From the NCBI RefSeq assembly GCF_014642635.1, contig NZ_BMIQ01000003.1, positions 373,255 through 437,254 of the forward strand: 64,000 nucleotides of DNA, given 5' to 3'. The notes beneath the pieces were generated by a model, which did not search any database, was not told where the DNA came from, and was given only the letters and a program-made list of their open reading frames with translations. Shown in pieces: positions 27,093-35,839 of the stretch (its first letter is position 1; each line of letters begins with the position of its first letter). Position numbers and translations under genes: made by a program. Source of the DNA: Aureimonas endophytica. GTDB taxonomy: Bacteria; Pseudomonadota; Alphaproteobacteria; Rhizobiales; Rhizobiaceae.

Positions 27093-28421
27093 ATGACCGA
27101 CGTGTCTTTCCACGACTATGCCACGCTCGACGCCGAGGCGAAGGCCGCCCTCCTGCGCCGCTCCGAGACCGATCTTTCCGGTTTCATGGACAAGGTCGCC
27201 CCCATTCTGGAGGCCGTGCGCACGGAAGGCGACGAAGCGCTGGCCCGTTTCGGCCGGACGCTCGACAAGGCGGATGTGACTGCGGCCGGTCTGAAGGTGA
27301 CGGAGGCCGAGTTCGACGCCGCCTTCGCGCTGGTGGACGACAGCGTCAAGGAGTCGATCCGCTTCGGCATCGACAATATCCGCCGCTTCCACGAGGAACA
27401 GAAGCCGGAAGCGATGTGGCTGAAGGAGATCCGGCCCGGCGCCTTCGCCGGCGACCGGTTCACGCCGATCCAGTCGGTGGCGCTCTACGTGCCGCGCGGC
27501 AAGGGCTCCTTTCCGTCCGTGACGATGATGACCGCCGTGCCGGCCGTGGTCGCGGGCGTGCCCCATCTCGCCATCGTCACGCCGCCGGCACCCGACGGCT
27601 CGGTCGATGCCGCGACGCTCGTCGCGGCGCGGCTGGCGGGCGTCGAGACCGTCTACAAGGTCGGCGGCGCGCAGGCCGTGGCGGCGGTCGCCTATGGCAC
27701 GCAGACGGTGAGGCCCGCCCTGAAGATCGTCGGACCCGGCAGCCCCTGGGTGGTGGCGGCCAAGCGGCTCCTGTCGGGCGTGATCGACACCGGCCTGCCG
27801 GCCGGGCCGTCCGAGGTGATGATCCTCGCCGACGACACCGTGCATGGCGGCCTCGCCGCGCTCGATCTCCTGATCGAGGCCGAGCACGGGCCGGATTCCT
27901 CGGCCTATCTCGTGACGCATAGCCGGCGCGTCGCCGAGGAGGCGCTGGCCGCCCTTCCGGACCATTGGGCAAAGATGAGCGAGCAGCGCGTCGCCTTCTC
28001 GAAAGCCGTTCTAACCGGCAGGACCGGCGGCATCGTGCTCACCTCCTCGATCGAGGAGAGCTATGCCTTCGTCAACGCCTATGCGCCGGAACATCTGGAA
28101 CTGCTCTCCGAGGAGCCCTTCCTCCATCTCGGACATATCACCGAGGCGGCGGAAATCCTGATGGGGACGCACACGCCCGTCAGCATCGCCAATTTCTCGC
28201 TGGGCCCGAACGCCGTCTTGCCGACCAGCCGCTGGGCCCGCACCTTCGGCCCGCTCTCGGTCACCGATTTCGTCAAGCGCAGCTCGATCGGCTATGTCAC
28301 GGCGCCGGCCTATCCCGAATTCGCCAGGCACTCCCACAATCTGGCGCTTTACGAGGGCTTCTCCTCGCATGCGCTCGCCGTCTCGCCCCTGCGCGCGCGC
28401 TACCTCAAGAAGGGCGCCTGA
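27093..28421 (+). CDS. Histidinol dehydrogenase-like protein with altered metal site
   Basis: A 442-aa HisD-family dehydrogenase. The catalytic pair Glu333-His334 (YAPEHLEL) is present, and the NAD-binding segment VGGAQAVAAVAYGT is conserved. Compared with E. coli HisD, two of the four zinc ligands differ: Gln259 is Glu262 here (IEAEHGPDS) and Asp360 is Asn367 (SIANFSLGPN). His265 and His426 (SSHALAV) are kept, and the usual NHVLPT is NAVLPT. HisD homologues with changed ligands include dehydrogenases for other diols (the sulfopropanediol type). Located in a HutC-controlled catabolic operon, it probably oxidises an imported alcohol, perhaps imidazole-bearing. ATG 27093 has AAGGACGAGA upstream. 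Confidence 0.85.
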   Translation: MTDVSFHDYATLDAEAKAALLRRSETDLSGFMDKVAPILEAVRTEGDEALARFGRTLDKADVTAAGLKVTEAEFDAAFALVDDSVKESIRFGIDNIRRFHEEQKPEAMWLKEIRPGAFAGDRFTPIQSVALYVPRGKGSFPSVTMMTAVPAVVAGVPHLAIVTPPAPDGSVDAATLVAARLAGVETVYKVGGAQAVAAVAYGTQTVRPALKIVGPGSPWVVAAKRLLSGVIDTGLPAGPSEVMILADDTVHGGLAALDLLIEAEHGPDSSAYLVTHSRRVAEEALAALPDHWAKMSEQRVAFSKAVLTGRTGGIVLTSSIEESYAFVNAYAPEHLELLSEEPFLHLGHITEAAEILMGTHTPVSIANFSLGPNAVLPTSRWARTFGPLSVTDFVKRSSIGYVTAPAYPEFARHSHNLALYEGFSSHALAVSPLRARYLKKGA

Positions 28422-28424
28422 GCG

Positions 28425-29438
28425 ATGCGGGCCGTGCGGCTCCACGATGTCGGCGATCTCCGGGCGGAGACGGTGGCGATGCCGCCGCCACCGCCGCCGG
28501 GGTTCGTCACCATCGCCGTGCGGGCCGCCGGCATCTGCGGCTCGGACCTGCATAATTTCCGCACCGGCCAATGGATCTCCCGCCGGCCGTCGACGGCCGG
28601 CCACGAGGTCTGCGGACGGATCGCGGCACTCGGCGAGGGCGTCGAGGATCTCGCGCCCGGCGACACGGTCGTGGCGGATTCGCGTGTCTGGTGCGGGAAC
28701 TGCCCGGCCTGCCTCGGCGGCCGCCGGCATCTGTGCGAGAGCCTCGGCTTCGTCGGCGAGGTCTGCGACGGCGGCTTCGCGGAGGCCCTGCAACTGCCGG
28801 CCCGGCTGGTCCACCGGCACGATCCGGCTCTGGAGCCGGAGATCGCCGCGATGGCCGAGCCGCTCGCCGTGGCGCTCCATGCGGTGCGGCGGCTGCGTGC
28901 GGCGGCCGGCGAACCGGTGCTGGTCACCGGCTGCGGCACCATCGGCGGCCTCGCCGCCCTTCTCCTGTCGCGGCTGCATGACGGGCCGTTGCTGGTGGCC
29001 GATCTGAACGCCGAGAAGGCGGCGCTGGTCGGCGAGGTCACGGGCGGCCGGGCCGTTGCGCTGGACAGGGCGGCACTCGATGCGGCCCTGGCGGGCGGGC
29101 GGCTGCGGTACGCGCTGGATGCCACCGGCGCGATCGCCGCCATCGCCCGCACGCTCGACCTGATGGCCGGAGGCGGCACCCTGGCTCTGGTCGGCATCGG
29201 TCACGGCCGGCTGGATCTCGATCCCAACCTCCTGGTCGAGCGGGAAATCGCGCTGGCGGGCTGTCATGCCTTCGCCGGGGAACTGCCCGAGGCGATCGCG
29301 CATCTGCCGGAGCTTTCGGCATCGCTGACGCGCTTCGTCGAGATCCTGCCCGATCTCGATTCCGTGCCGGAGGCCTATCAAAGGCTTCTCAGGGGCGAAG
29401 GTCGGGCGCTGAAGACCATCATCCGCGTGGCGGGCTGA
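28425..29438 (+). CDS. Zinc-dependent medium-chain alcohol dehydrogenase
   Basis: A 337-aa MDR dehydrogenase. Catalytic-zinc residues are CGSD (residues 38-41) and GHE (about 61-63). Four structural-zinc cysteines lie in CGNCPACLGGRRHLC (about 88-102). The Rossmann motif VTGCGTIGG is near 166-174. It resembles threonine/sorbitol dehydrogenase-like members (COG1063). It starts 3 bp after the HisD-like stop, so the two are tightly coupled and may carry out successive oxidations of one substrate. Confidence 0.88.
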   Translation: MRAVRLHDVGDLRAETVAMPPPPPPGFVTIAVRAAGICGSDLHNFRTGQWISRRPSTAGHEVCGRIAALGEGVEDLAPGDTVVADSRVWCGNCPACLGGRRHLCESLGFVGEVCDGGFAEALQLPARLVHRHDPALEPEIAAMAEPLAVALHAVRRLRAAAGEPVLVTGCGTIGGLAALLLSRLHDGPLLVADLNAEKAALVGEVTGGRAVALDRAALDAALAGGRLRYALDATGAIAAIARTLDLMAGGGTLALVGIGHGRLDLDPNLLVEREIALAGCHAFAGELPEAIAHLPELSASLTRFVEILPDLDSVPEAYQRLLRGEGRALKTIIRVAG

Positions 29439-29559
29439 CGCGGGCCGGCGGGTCCCGCCCGTAACGCCATGTTCCAGATCGCGGCCGGTCTTGCATCGGC
29501 AGCCGATCCCTCCCAGGCGGCTTGTGCCGCCGCCGCCCTCTTCGCCTCGGAAAAGACCG

Positions 29560-30900
29560 ATGACTGACGCACCGAGCCTCCGTTCCGACCATCCCCTCGG
29601 CCCGCCGAAGAGCCAGACCACGAGCCGCACCGCCGAGATCCGCCGGCTTGCGAAGGCGCGCGACGGCCGCGCGGAAGCCGAGCTCGCCGCCCTTCTCGGC
29701 GACCTCTTCGCGATCGAGGCACGAAATCTCGTCATCAATCGTGATCAGTACAGCCTGAATTCGCTGAACGGCTTCTTCGAGACGGGCGACGGCGCCTTCT
29801 TCTTCAAGTTCCATCAGGAGGAGGGCGAGGAGGCGATGAGCGGCGAATATTACCGTGCCGATATCCTGGCCCGTGCCGGCCTGCCGGTCGATCAGCCGAT
29901 CCTGATGTCGGTGCTGCCGGGCGAGCAGATCCTGGTCTATCGCCGCCGCAGCGATCCCCGGTTCTCCGACGTGCTGCGCGCGCTGGATCTGGAGGACGCG
30001 CCCGAAGCCCGCCGGGCGGCGGTGGCCGCCGAACGCGCGCTGAACGAAGCCGTCCTGAAGGTCATGCTCGACACGCTGCATCCGGTGACGGCCGAACAGG
30101 TGGCGGCCGAACCCGTCCACCGGCTGTTCACCGAGCGGCTGATCGATCCCGCCACCGGCGCCTATCCGGGCGGACGGCTGGCGAGCTTCTATGTCGGCGA
30201 GGAATTCGCCTTGCCCGGCCTCACCCTGTCCTGGGACCGGCTGTCGCGCTGCCGCTTCTCCGTCGACGGCATCGAATACCGGGAGACGCTGGCCGCGCTG
30301 TTCGACGCGGCCCATGACCGCTTGTCCCCCCGGCGGATGGCCGATGCCGGTGGCGTCACCGCGCATGGCGACGCTCACAATGCCAATGTCTGGTACGAGA
30401 CGGCAGGGGAGGGCGCGCGGCTCGCCTTCTTCGATCCCGCCTTTGCCGGCGAGCATGTTCCGACGCTCCTCGCCGAGGTGAAGACCACCTTCCACAACAT
30501 CCTTGCCCATCCGTTCTGGCTCTACGATCCGGCGATCGCGACCGAGCGCTTCGAGGCAAGCGTTGCGCTCGACGGCGATGTGCTGCGGGTCACGAGCGAT
30601 TTCGCGCCGAGCCCGGTGCGCGAGGATCTTCTGCAGGTGAAGGCGGATGCCATGTGGCGTCCGCTGCTTCTCACGCTCAAGGAGCGCGGCCTTCTGCCGG
30701 CGGATTGGCGCCGCGTCCTTCGGCTCGGCCTGTTCCTCTGTCCGACGCTCGTCATGAATCTGCGCGCCGGGGCCACCGGCCACACGCCCGTCTCTTCGCT
30801 GATCGGCCTCTCCATGGCGGTCATGGTCGGGTCCGAGCCGGTGTCGGGAACGGACCGCGTCTCGGTCTTCCTCGACGGCATCGACCCGGAGCGAGGCTGA
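29560..30900 (+). CDS. Aminoglycoside phosphotransferase/choline kinase-fold protein, substrate unknown
   Basis: A 446-aa kinase-like protein not matching a named family by eye. The phosphotransferase features are clear: a candidate ATP-binding Lys83 in FFFKFHQEE, the catalytic loop AHGDAHNANVWYE (residues 268-280, the HGDxxxxN form of APH/choline kinases) and the metal-binding Asp292 in AFFDPAFAGEH. The remainder is helical. It sits between a zinc alcohol dehydrogenase and an FMN-dependent hydroxy-acid oxidase in the HutC-controlled operon, 1 bp before the latter, so it most likely phosphorylates a small metabolite of this pathway. An antibiotic-resistance role is unlikely given the context. 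Confidence 0.7.
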   Translation: MTDAPSLRSDHPLGPPKSQTTSRTAEIRRLAKARDGRAEAELAALLGDLFAIEARNLVINRDQYSLNSLNGFFETGDGAFFFKFHQEEGEEAMSGEYYRADILARAGLPVDQPILMSVLPGEQILVYRRRSDPRFSDVLRALDLEDAPEARRAAVAAERALNEAVLKVMLDTLHPVTAEQVAAEPVHRLFTERLIDPATGAYPGGRLASFYVGEEFALPGLTLSWDRLSRCRFSVDGIEYRETLAALFDAAHDRLSPRRMADAGGVTAHGDAHNANVWYETAGEGARLAFFDPAFAGEHVPTLLAEVKTTFHNILAHPFWLYDPAIATERFEASVALDGDVLRVTSDFAPSPVREDLLQVKADAMWRPLLLTLKERGLLPADWRRVLRLGLFLCPTLVMNLRAGATGHTPVSSLIGLSMAVMVGSEPVSGTDRVSVFLDGIDPERG

Positions 30901-30901
30901 G

Positions 30902-32050
30902 ATGGCGCCCGTCAATATCGAGGACCACCGCCTGCGGGCCCGCCGACGCCTGCCGAGAATCTTCTTCGACTATATCGACGGCGGCGCCTTCGAGGAGGAG
31001 ACGATGCGCGCCAACCGGGCGGACTTCTCCCGCTACGCGTTGCGCCAGACCGTTCTCGTCGAGCCGCAGCCGCAGGATCTGTCGACGCATTATCTCGGCC
31101 TGCGGCACCCCTTGCCCTTCATGCTCGGCCCGGTCGGCTTTCTCGGCCTCTATGCCGGCCAAGGCGAGGCCAAGGCCGTCCGCGCCGCCCATGCCGCGCA
31201 TATTCCCTTCTGCCTCTCGACCTTCTCCATCGCCTCGCTCGCCGATTTGAGGGCGATCACGCCGGGGCCGCTGCATTTCCAGCTCTACGTCCTGGAGGAC
31301 CGGGCGCTCTGCGAGGAGTTCATCGCGCAGGCGGAGGCCGCCAAGGTCGAGACGCTGTTCGTGACCGTCGATACGGCGATCACAGGCATTCGCGAGCGCG
31401 ACCTGCACAACGGCTTCCGCTCGTTGACGCGGGTGACGCCATCGCTCCTGGCCCGGTTCGCGCTGAAGCCGCACTGGCTCTACGACGTCGCCCGGCATGG
31501 CGTGCCCTCGGTGCGAGCCGTCGAGCAGCGGGCGGAGTTCGGGCGCGGCGCGCTGGAGCAGGCGGCCAATCTCTCGCGCCGCATCGACAAGACGCTGTCC
31601 TGGGCCGACATCGCCTGGCTGCGCGAGCGCTGGGCGGGCAGGCTGGTGATCAAGGGCATCCTGGCGCCGGGCGATGCGGTGCGGGCCCGCGACCTCGGCT
31701 GCGACGGCATCGTCATATCGAATCACGGCGGCCGGCAGCTCGACGGCGCGCCGAGCACCATTGCCGCGCTGCCGGCCATCCGAGCCGCCGTCGGGCCGGA
31801 ATTCTGCCTGATGCTGGATGGCGGCATCCGGCGCGGCGCCGACATCGTCAAGGCGCTGGCGCTCGGTGCCGATGGTGTCATGCTCGGCCGCGCCTATGCC
31901 TATGGCCTCGCGGGGGGCGGGGAGGCCGGGGTCGCCGACGTGATCGCCATTCTCGCGCGCGAGCTGTCGATCAGCCTGACGCTGATGGGCATCGCCTCCA
32001 TCGACGCGCTGAAGGAGGCGGGCCGTGACGCCGTCTTCCCGCGCGCCTGA
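30902..32050 (+). CDS. FMN-dependent alpha-hydroxy acid dehydrogenase (LldD/glycolate oxidase family)
   Basis: A 382-aa flavoenzyme oxidising an L-2-hydroxy acid to the 2-oxo acid. Family residues are visible: FDYIDGGAFEE (residues 22-32), GPVGF, Gln127-Tyr129 in FQLYV, Asp157 in TVDTA, Arg165, and His275/Arg278 in SNHGGRQLDGAPS, followed by LDGGIRRGADIVKALALGA. It is the last gene of the HutC-controlled operon. Imidazole-lactate to imidazolepyruvate is a chemically sensible reaction that would feed the HisC-like enzyme and then HutH; this is inference. Its stop codon sits within a hairpin shared with the convergent hutC copy. Confidence 0.88.
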   Translation: MAPVNIEDHRLRARRRLPRIFFDYIDGGAFEEETMRANRADFSRYALRQTVLVEPQPQDLSTHYLGLRHPLPFMLGPVGFLGLYAGQGEAKAVRAAHAAHIPFCLSTFSIASLADLRAITPGPLHFQLYVLEDRALCEEFIAQAEAAKVETLFVTVDTAITGIRERDLHNGFRSLTRVTPSLLARFALKPHWLYDVARHGVPSVRAVEQRAEFGRGALEQAANLSRRIDKTLSWADIAWLRERWAGRLVIKGILAPGDAVRARDLGCDGIVISNHGGRQLDGAPSTIAALPAIRAAVGPEFCLMLDGGIRRGADIVKALALGADGVMLGRAYAYGLAGGGEAGVADVIAILARELSISLTLMGIASIDALKEAGRDAVFPRA

Positions 32051-32077
32051 TCCTCCGCCGCGTCGACGAGGGGATCA
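32048..32077. terminator. Hairpin spanning two convergent stop codons
   Basis: TGATCC (32048-32053) pairs with GGATCA (32072-32077), with further partial pairing inside. The arms contain the stop codons of the FMN enzyme gene (plus) and the second hutC (minus). It lacks a T-run, so it may act as a weak bidirectional terminator or an mRNA end stabiliser. Confidence 0.4.
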
Positions 32078-32941
32078 GGAGCCGCTTTCCAGCCGGTAGC
32101 GCGTTCCGGGATAGAGCAGCCGGACGGTGGACACGAGCCCGGCGTCCGACCATGTGCGCCGGCGGACCAGGAGGCAGGGCTCCGTCTTTCCGATGCCGAG
32201 CAGCTTGCTCTCCCACAAGGCGGCCGTCACCGCCTCGATGAACTGCCGGGCCCCGACGATGGGTGCGACCATCGACAGGAAGCTGTTCGGCGTGATCGTC
32301 GTGAAGTCCTGCGCCATGTAGTCCGGCGCCAGACGCGGATTGACGAAGCGGTCCTCGATCTGGATCGGCAGGTCGTCCTCCCGGTGGACGATGACCGAGT
32401 GGACCACGCGCGACCCGATCTCGATTTCCAGATCCTCGGCCAGGTCCGGTCCGCAGATCTCCTCCTGCAGCAGAACGATCCGGGCGGAATGGGCACCGCC
32501 TCGCGCGCGGATCTCGTCGGCGATGTTCGGAACGCCTTGGAACAGCGAGCTGCGCTTCTTCGCGGCGACGAAGGAGCCCTTGCCCTGGATCCGCACGACG
32601 ACGCCTTCGGCGGCGAGCTCCCGCAATGCTCGGTTCACGGTCATCCGGCTGACGCCCAGCATCTCGACGAATTCGTTCTCCGACGGCACGCGATGGTCCG
32701 TCTGCCATTCGCCCGTCTCGACGCGGTGGCGGACATAATCCTTCAGCGTCTCATAGAGAGGGCGCTGCGGTTCCGACCGGCTTTCGTCATTTCCCCTGGC
32801 CGACAGTTCGTGGTCCTCCGGCTGCGCGTCTTCTTTCGGGATATAGAGACGACTCGGCGTCGTTTCGCCAGCACCGGCTTGCGATCGGTGCCAAAGTCGG
32901 CAATGTTGTATAGGCAACTTCCGCCGCGCTGGAGTCTCCAT
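32075..32941 (-). CDS. hutC: GntR/HutC-family regulator (second copy), start uncertain
   Basis: GntR winged helix (RPLYETLKDYVRHRVETGEW, then LGVSRMTVNRALRELAAEG) followed by a UTRA domain (VVHSVIVHREDDLPIQIEDRFV, PCLLVRRRTW, TVRLLYPGTRYRLESGS). About 235 aa from the PLYETL segment would be the normal HutC length. The only ATG is at 32941, giving 288 aa with 50-odd extra low-conservation residues, and this ATG overlaps the hutF start codon on the other strand. No in-frame ATG or GTG lies before the DNA-binding helix; CTG at 32806 is a possible start. A HutC box lies inside the extended frame. Divergent from the hutF operon and probably its repressor. Confidence 0.85.
   Translation of the reverse strand: METPARRKLPIQHCRLWHRSQAGAGETTPSRLYIPKEDAQPEDHELSARGNDESRSEPQRPLYETLKDYVRHRVETGEWQTDHRVPSENEFVEMLGVSRMTVNRALRELAAEGVVVRIQGKGSFVAAKKRSSLFQGVPNIADEIRARGGAHSARIVLLQEEICGPDLAEDLEIEIGSRVVHSVIVHREDDLPIQIEDRFVNPRLAPDYMAQDFTTITPNSFLSMVAPIVGARQFIEAVTAALWESKLLGIGKTEPCLLVRRRTWSDAGLVSTVRLLYPGTRYRLESGS
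32906..32917. promoter_or_regulatory. HutC-like box 4 before hutF
   Basis: TTGTATAGGCAA (within GTTGTATAGGCAAC) matches TGTATAKACA with one change. It is 23 bp upstream of the hutF ATG and lies at codons 9-12 of the longest reading of the divergent hutC copy. Confidence 0.65.
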
Positions 32942-34319
32942 GTCGTCGCCCGTTTCGCGCTTCTCCTGTCCGATGGCGCTTCTGCCCGATGGCTGGGCCC
33001 GCGATGTCGTGATCGATGTGGGAGGGGATGGTCGGATCGCCTCCCTCGCTTCGGGGCCGATGTCGGGTGAAGGCGAGCGTCTTTCGGGTCCTGTCGTTCC
33101 CGCCCTCGCCGATCTTCATTCCCATGCCTTCCAACGGGCGATGGCGGGCCTCGCCGAGCGGGCGGGACCCGGCGACGACAGTTTCTGGACTTGGCGCTCG
33201 CAGATGTACCGCATCGTCGGCCGCATGACGCCGGACGACGTCGAGGCGATCGCGGCCAAGCTCTATGTCGAATTGCTGAAGGGTGGCTTTTCGCATGTCG
33301 CCGAGTTCCACTATCTCCATCACGGCGCCGGCGGCGTGCCTTACCGCGATCCCGCCGAAACCTCGCATCGCATCCTGGCGGCCGCCGCGAGGACCGGGAT
33401 CGGGCTCACGCATCTGCCTGTCTTCTACGCCCATTCGAATTTCGGCGGCGCGGAGCCCGGCGAAGGGCAGCGGCCGTTCCTGCACGACGTGGACGGCTTC
33501 CTGTCCCTTCTCGAACGTCTCGCCCCCGCCTGCGGCACGGCTGGCGCCACGTTGGGGCTGGCCCTTCATTCGCTGCGGGCCGCGACCCCGGACGAGGTGA
33601 GGGCCATCCTCGGTGCCGAGACGACGGGCGGGCCGATCCACATCCACGTCGCCGAGCAGGAGCGCGAAGTGGAGGAGTGCCTGGCCTGGTGCGGCCGGCG
33701 GCCGGTGGAATGGCTGCTGGACGAAATGGACGTCGACCCGCGCTGGTGCGCCATTCACGCCACGCATATGACGCCGGACGAAACGGCGCGCCTTGCCGCC
33801 TCGGGCGCGGTGGCCGGCCTTTGCCCGGCGACCGAGGCCAATCTCGGCGACGGCATCTTCCCCGCGACCGCCTACCGGGCGGCCGGTGGCCGGTTCGGGA
33901 TCGGCACCGACAGCCATGTCGCGACGAGCGTCGCCGAGGAGCTCCGCCTTCTGGAATATGGCCAGCGCCTGCGGGATCGCCGCCGCAATCGGCTCGTCGC
34001 CGGGCCGGGTGCCTCCGTCGGACGCACCCTGTTCGAAGCGGCCCTCGCCGGCGGCGCGCAGGCCTGCGGCAGGGCGGTACACGGTCTGCGCGTCGGAGCT
34101 CCCGCCGACCTCGTCGTTCTCGACGGCAACCATCCCTTCGTCGCGGCCGCCGCCGAAGGGGAGGGGGAGGACACGCTGCTCGACCGCTGGATCTTCGCCG
34201 CCCCCGATGTCCTGCGCGACGTGCTCGTCGGCGGACGCGTCGTGATCCGCGACCGTCGTCACGCCGACGAAGATGCGATCGACGCAGCCTTCCTGAAAGC
34301 GCTCCGGAGGCTGCAATGA
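32940..34319 (+). CDS. hutF: Formimidoylglutamate deiminase
   Basis: Converts N-formimino-L-glutamate to N-formyl-L-glutamate plus ammonia, the entry to the five-step hut branch used with HutG. It is 459 aa, close to known HutF. The amidohydrolase metal residues are visible: LHSHAFQRAMAG (HxH), IHIHVAEQ (His), HATHMT (His) and GTDSHV (Asp). GGAG lies 5 bp before the ATG. It is the first gene of hutF-hutH2-hutI-hutG-hutU-hutD, linked by short overlaps; its stop overlaps the next start (ATGA). Confidence 0.92.
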   Translation: MSSPVSRFSCPMALLPDGWARDVVIDVGGDGRIASLASGPMSGEGERLSGPVVPALADLHSHAFQRAMAGLAERAGPGDDSFWTWRSQMYRIVGRMTPDDVEAIAAKLYVELLKGGFSHVAEFHYLHHGAGGVPYRDPAETSHRILAAAARTGIGLTHLPVFYAHSNFGGAEPGEGQRPFLHDVDGFLSLLERLAPACGTAGATLGLALHSLRAATPDEVRAILGAETTGGPIHIHVAEQEREVEECLAWCGRRPVEWLLDEMDVDPRWCAIHATHMTPDETARLAASGAVAGLCPATEANLGDGIFPATAYRAAGGRFGIGTDSHVATSVAEELRLLEYGQRLRDRRRNRLVAGPGASVGRTLFEAALAGGAQACGRAVHGLRVGAPADLVVLDGNHPFVAAAAEGEGEDTLLDRWIFAAPDVLRDVLVGGRVVIRDRRHADEDAIDAAFLKALRRLQ

Positions 34320-35839
34320 ACGCTGCGTCCGAAACCGCCGCTGCCGCCGCGATCGCGATCGACGGCCCGCTCGCTCCAAGCGATGTCGCGGCCGTGGCGC
34401 GCGGGGCGCGGCTGACGCTTTCGAACGCGGCCCGCGAGCGCATCGCCGAGGCGCGGCGGATTGTCGTCGCCCTCTCGGATCAGGGTATTCGGGGCTACGG
34501 CATCAACACGGGCGTCGGCGCGCTGTGCGACGTCATCGTCGATCGCCCGTTGCAACAGGCCTTGTCTCGCAATCTCCTGTTCAGCCATGCCTGCGGCCTC
34601 GGAGACCCCCTGGGGCGCGAGGCGACGCGCGCGGTGATGGCGGCCGAGATCAACGGCTTCGCGCACGGCGCCTCGGGCGTCAGGCTGGAGGTGGTGGAGG
34701 CGCTCGTCGCCCTGCTGGATGCGGACATCCTGCCGATCGTGCCCTCGCGCGGCTCGGTCGGCTATCTCACCCATGCCGCCGCGATCGGCCTGGTGCTGAT
34801 CGGCCAAGGCGAGGCGATGGCGCGGGGCGAACGGATTTCGGGGCGCGAAGCCATGGCGCGCATCGGGCAGGCGCCTCTGGTTCTCGAAGCCAAGGAAGGG
34901 CTCAGCCTCGTCAACGGAACGCCGTGCTCCACCGGCTTGGCCTGCCTCGCGCTGGCGCGCTTCGCCGAGCTTCTCGACTGGGCGGACGCGGCGGCGGCCA
35001 TGACCCACGAGAATCTCGGAAGCCAGATCGGCACCTTCGACGAGGCGACCTTGGCCCTGCGACGGTCCGAGGGATTGCAGGCGGTGGGCCGCCGCATGCG
35101 CCGCCTCCTCGCGGGCAGCGCGCTGCTGGATGCCAGGATCGGGCAGCGCACGCAGGACCCGCTGAGCCTGCGCGCGGTGCCCCATGTCCACGGCGCAGCG
35201 CGGGACGTCTTGACCAATGCCGAGATCGTGGTGGCGAACGAACTGGCGAGCGTCACCGACAATCCGGCGGTCGCCGGCACGGTGGAGCGGCCCCTGGTGC
35301 GATCCGAGGCCCATGCGGTCGCCGCCGCCTTGGCCCTGACGCTCGACGGGGTCGCCACGGCCGCCGCCGAGGTCGCGGCCATCGCCGAGCGGCGGATCGA
35401 CCGGCTGGTGAATCCGCTGGTGAGCGGCCTCCCAGCCTTTCTCGCGCCGGAGGGCGGCATCTTCTCCGGCTATATGATCGCGCAATACGCGGCCGCGGCG
35501 CTCGTGGCCGAGAACCGGCGCCTCGCACAGCCCGCGAGCCTCGACGGGGGCATCACGTCCGCGCTTCAGGAGGACATGCTGCTCCATGCGACGCCGGCGG
35601 CGACGAAGCTCCTGGCGATCCTCGACAATCTGCGGGACGTCCTCGCCGTGGAACTTCTCGCGGCAAGCCAAGCCTATGAGCTGCAGCCGATCGAGGGCCG
35701 CGCATCCGGCACCGAAGGGCTCTACCGGCGCGTCCGGGCGCTCGTTCCCGCCTATGCCGACGACCGACCGATGAACGCGGATATCGCCGCCATGGCGGCG
35801 CTTCTGGCCCTTCCGGCTTTCGCAGGAGACCGTTCATGA
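34316..35839 (+). CDS. HutH paralogue lacking the MIO-forming triad (HAL/PAL family)
   Basis: A 507-aa homologue of histidine ammonia-lyase placed where hutH normally lies in a hut operon. It keeps Tyr61 (YGINTGVG), His91 (FSHACG), Asn200 (LVNGTPCST), Arg286 and VTDNP. The cofactor segment reads [13 protein letters not shown] (146-158), where the canonical paralogue has [14 protein letters not shown], so Ala-Ser-Gly is exactly missing. The catalytic Tyr280 is Leu283 (QDPLSLR), and QEDHVSM has become [11 protein letters not shown]-dependent deamination of histidine is therefore unlikely. As I recall, MIO-less family members such as ergothionase eliminate trimethylamine from trimethylated histidines, a possible role here. 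ATGA overlaps link it to hutF and hutI. Confidence 0.88.
   Translation: MNAASETAAAAAIAIDGPLAPSDVAAVARGARLTLSNAARERIAEARRIVVALSDQGIRGYGINTGVGALCDVIVDRPLQQALSRNLLFSHACGLGDPLGREATRAVMAAEINGFAHGASGVRLEVVEALVALLDADILPIVPSRGSVGYLTHAAAIGLVLIGQGEAMARGERISGREAMARIGQAPLVLEAKEGLSLVNGTPCSTGLACLALARFAELLDWADAAAAMTHENLGSQIGTFDEATLALRRSEGLQAVGRRMRRLLAGSALLDARIGQRTQDPLSLRAVPHVHGAARDVLTNAEIVVANELASVTDNPAVAGTVERPLVRSEAHAVAAALALTLDGVATAAAEVAAIAERRIDRLVNPLVSGLPAFLAPEGGIFSGYMIAQYAAAALVAENRRLAQPASLDGGITSALQEDMLLHATPAATKLLAILDNLRDVLAVELLAASQAYELQPIEGRASGTEGLYRRVRALVPAYADDRPMNADIAAMAALLALPAFAGDRS

Noticed and set aside
29560-30900. Aminoglycoside resistance gene
   Set aside because: The phosphotransferase fold is shared by many metabolic kinases; the operon is catabolic and HutC-controlled, with no resistance or mobile context.
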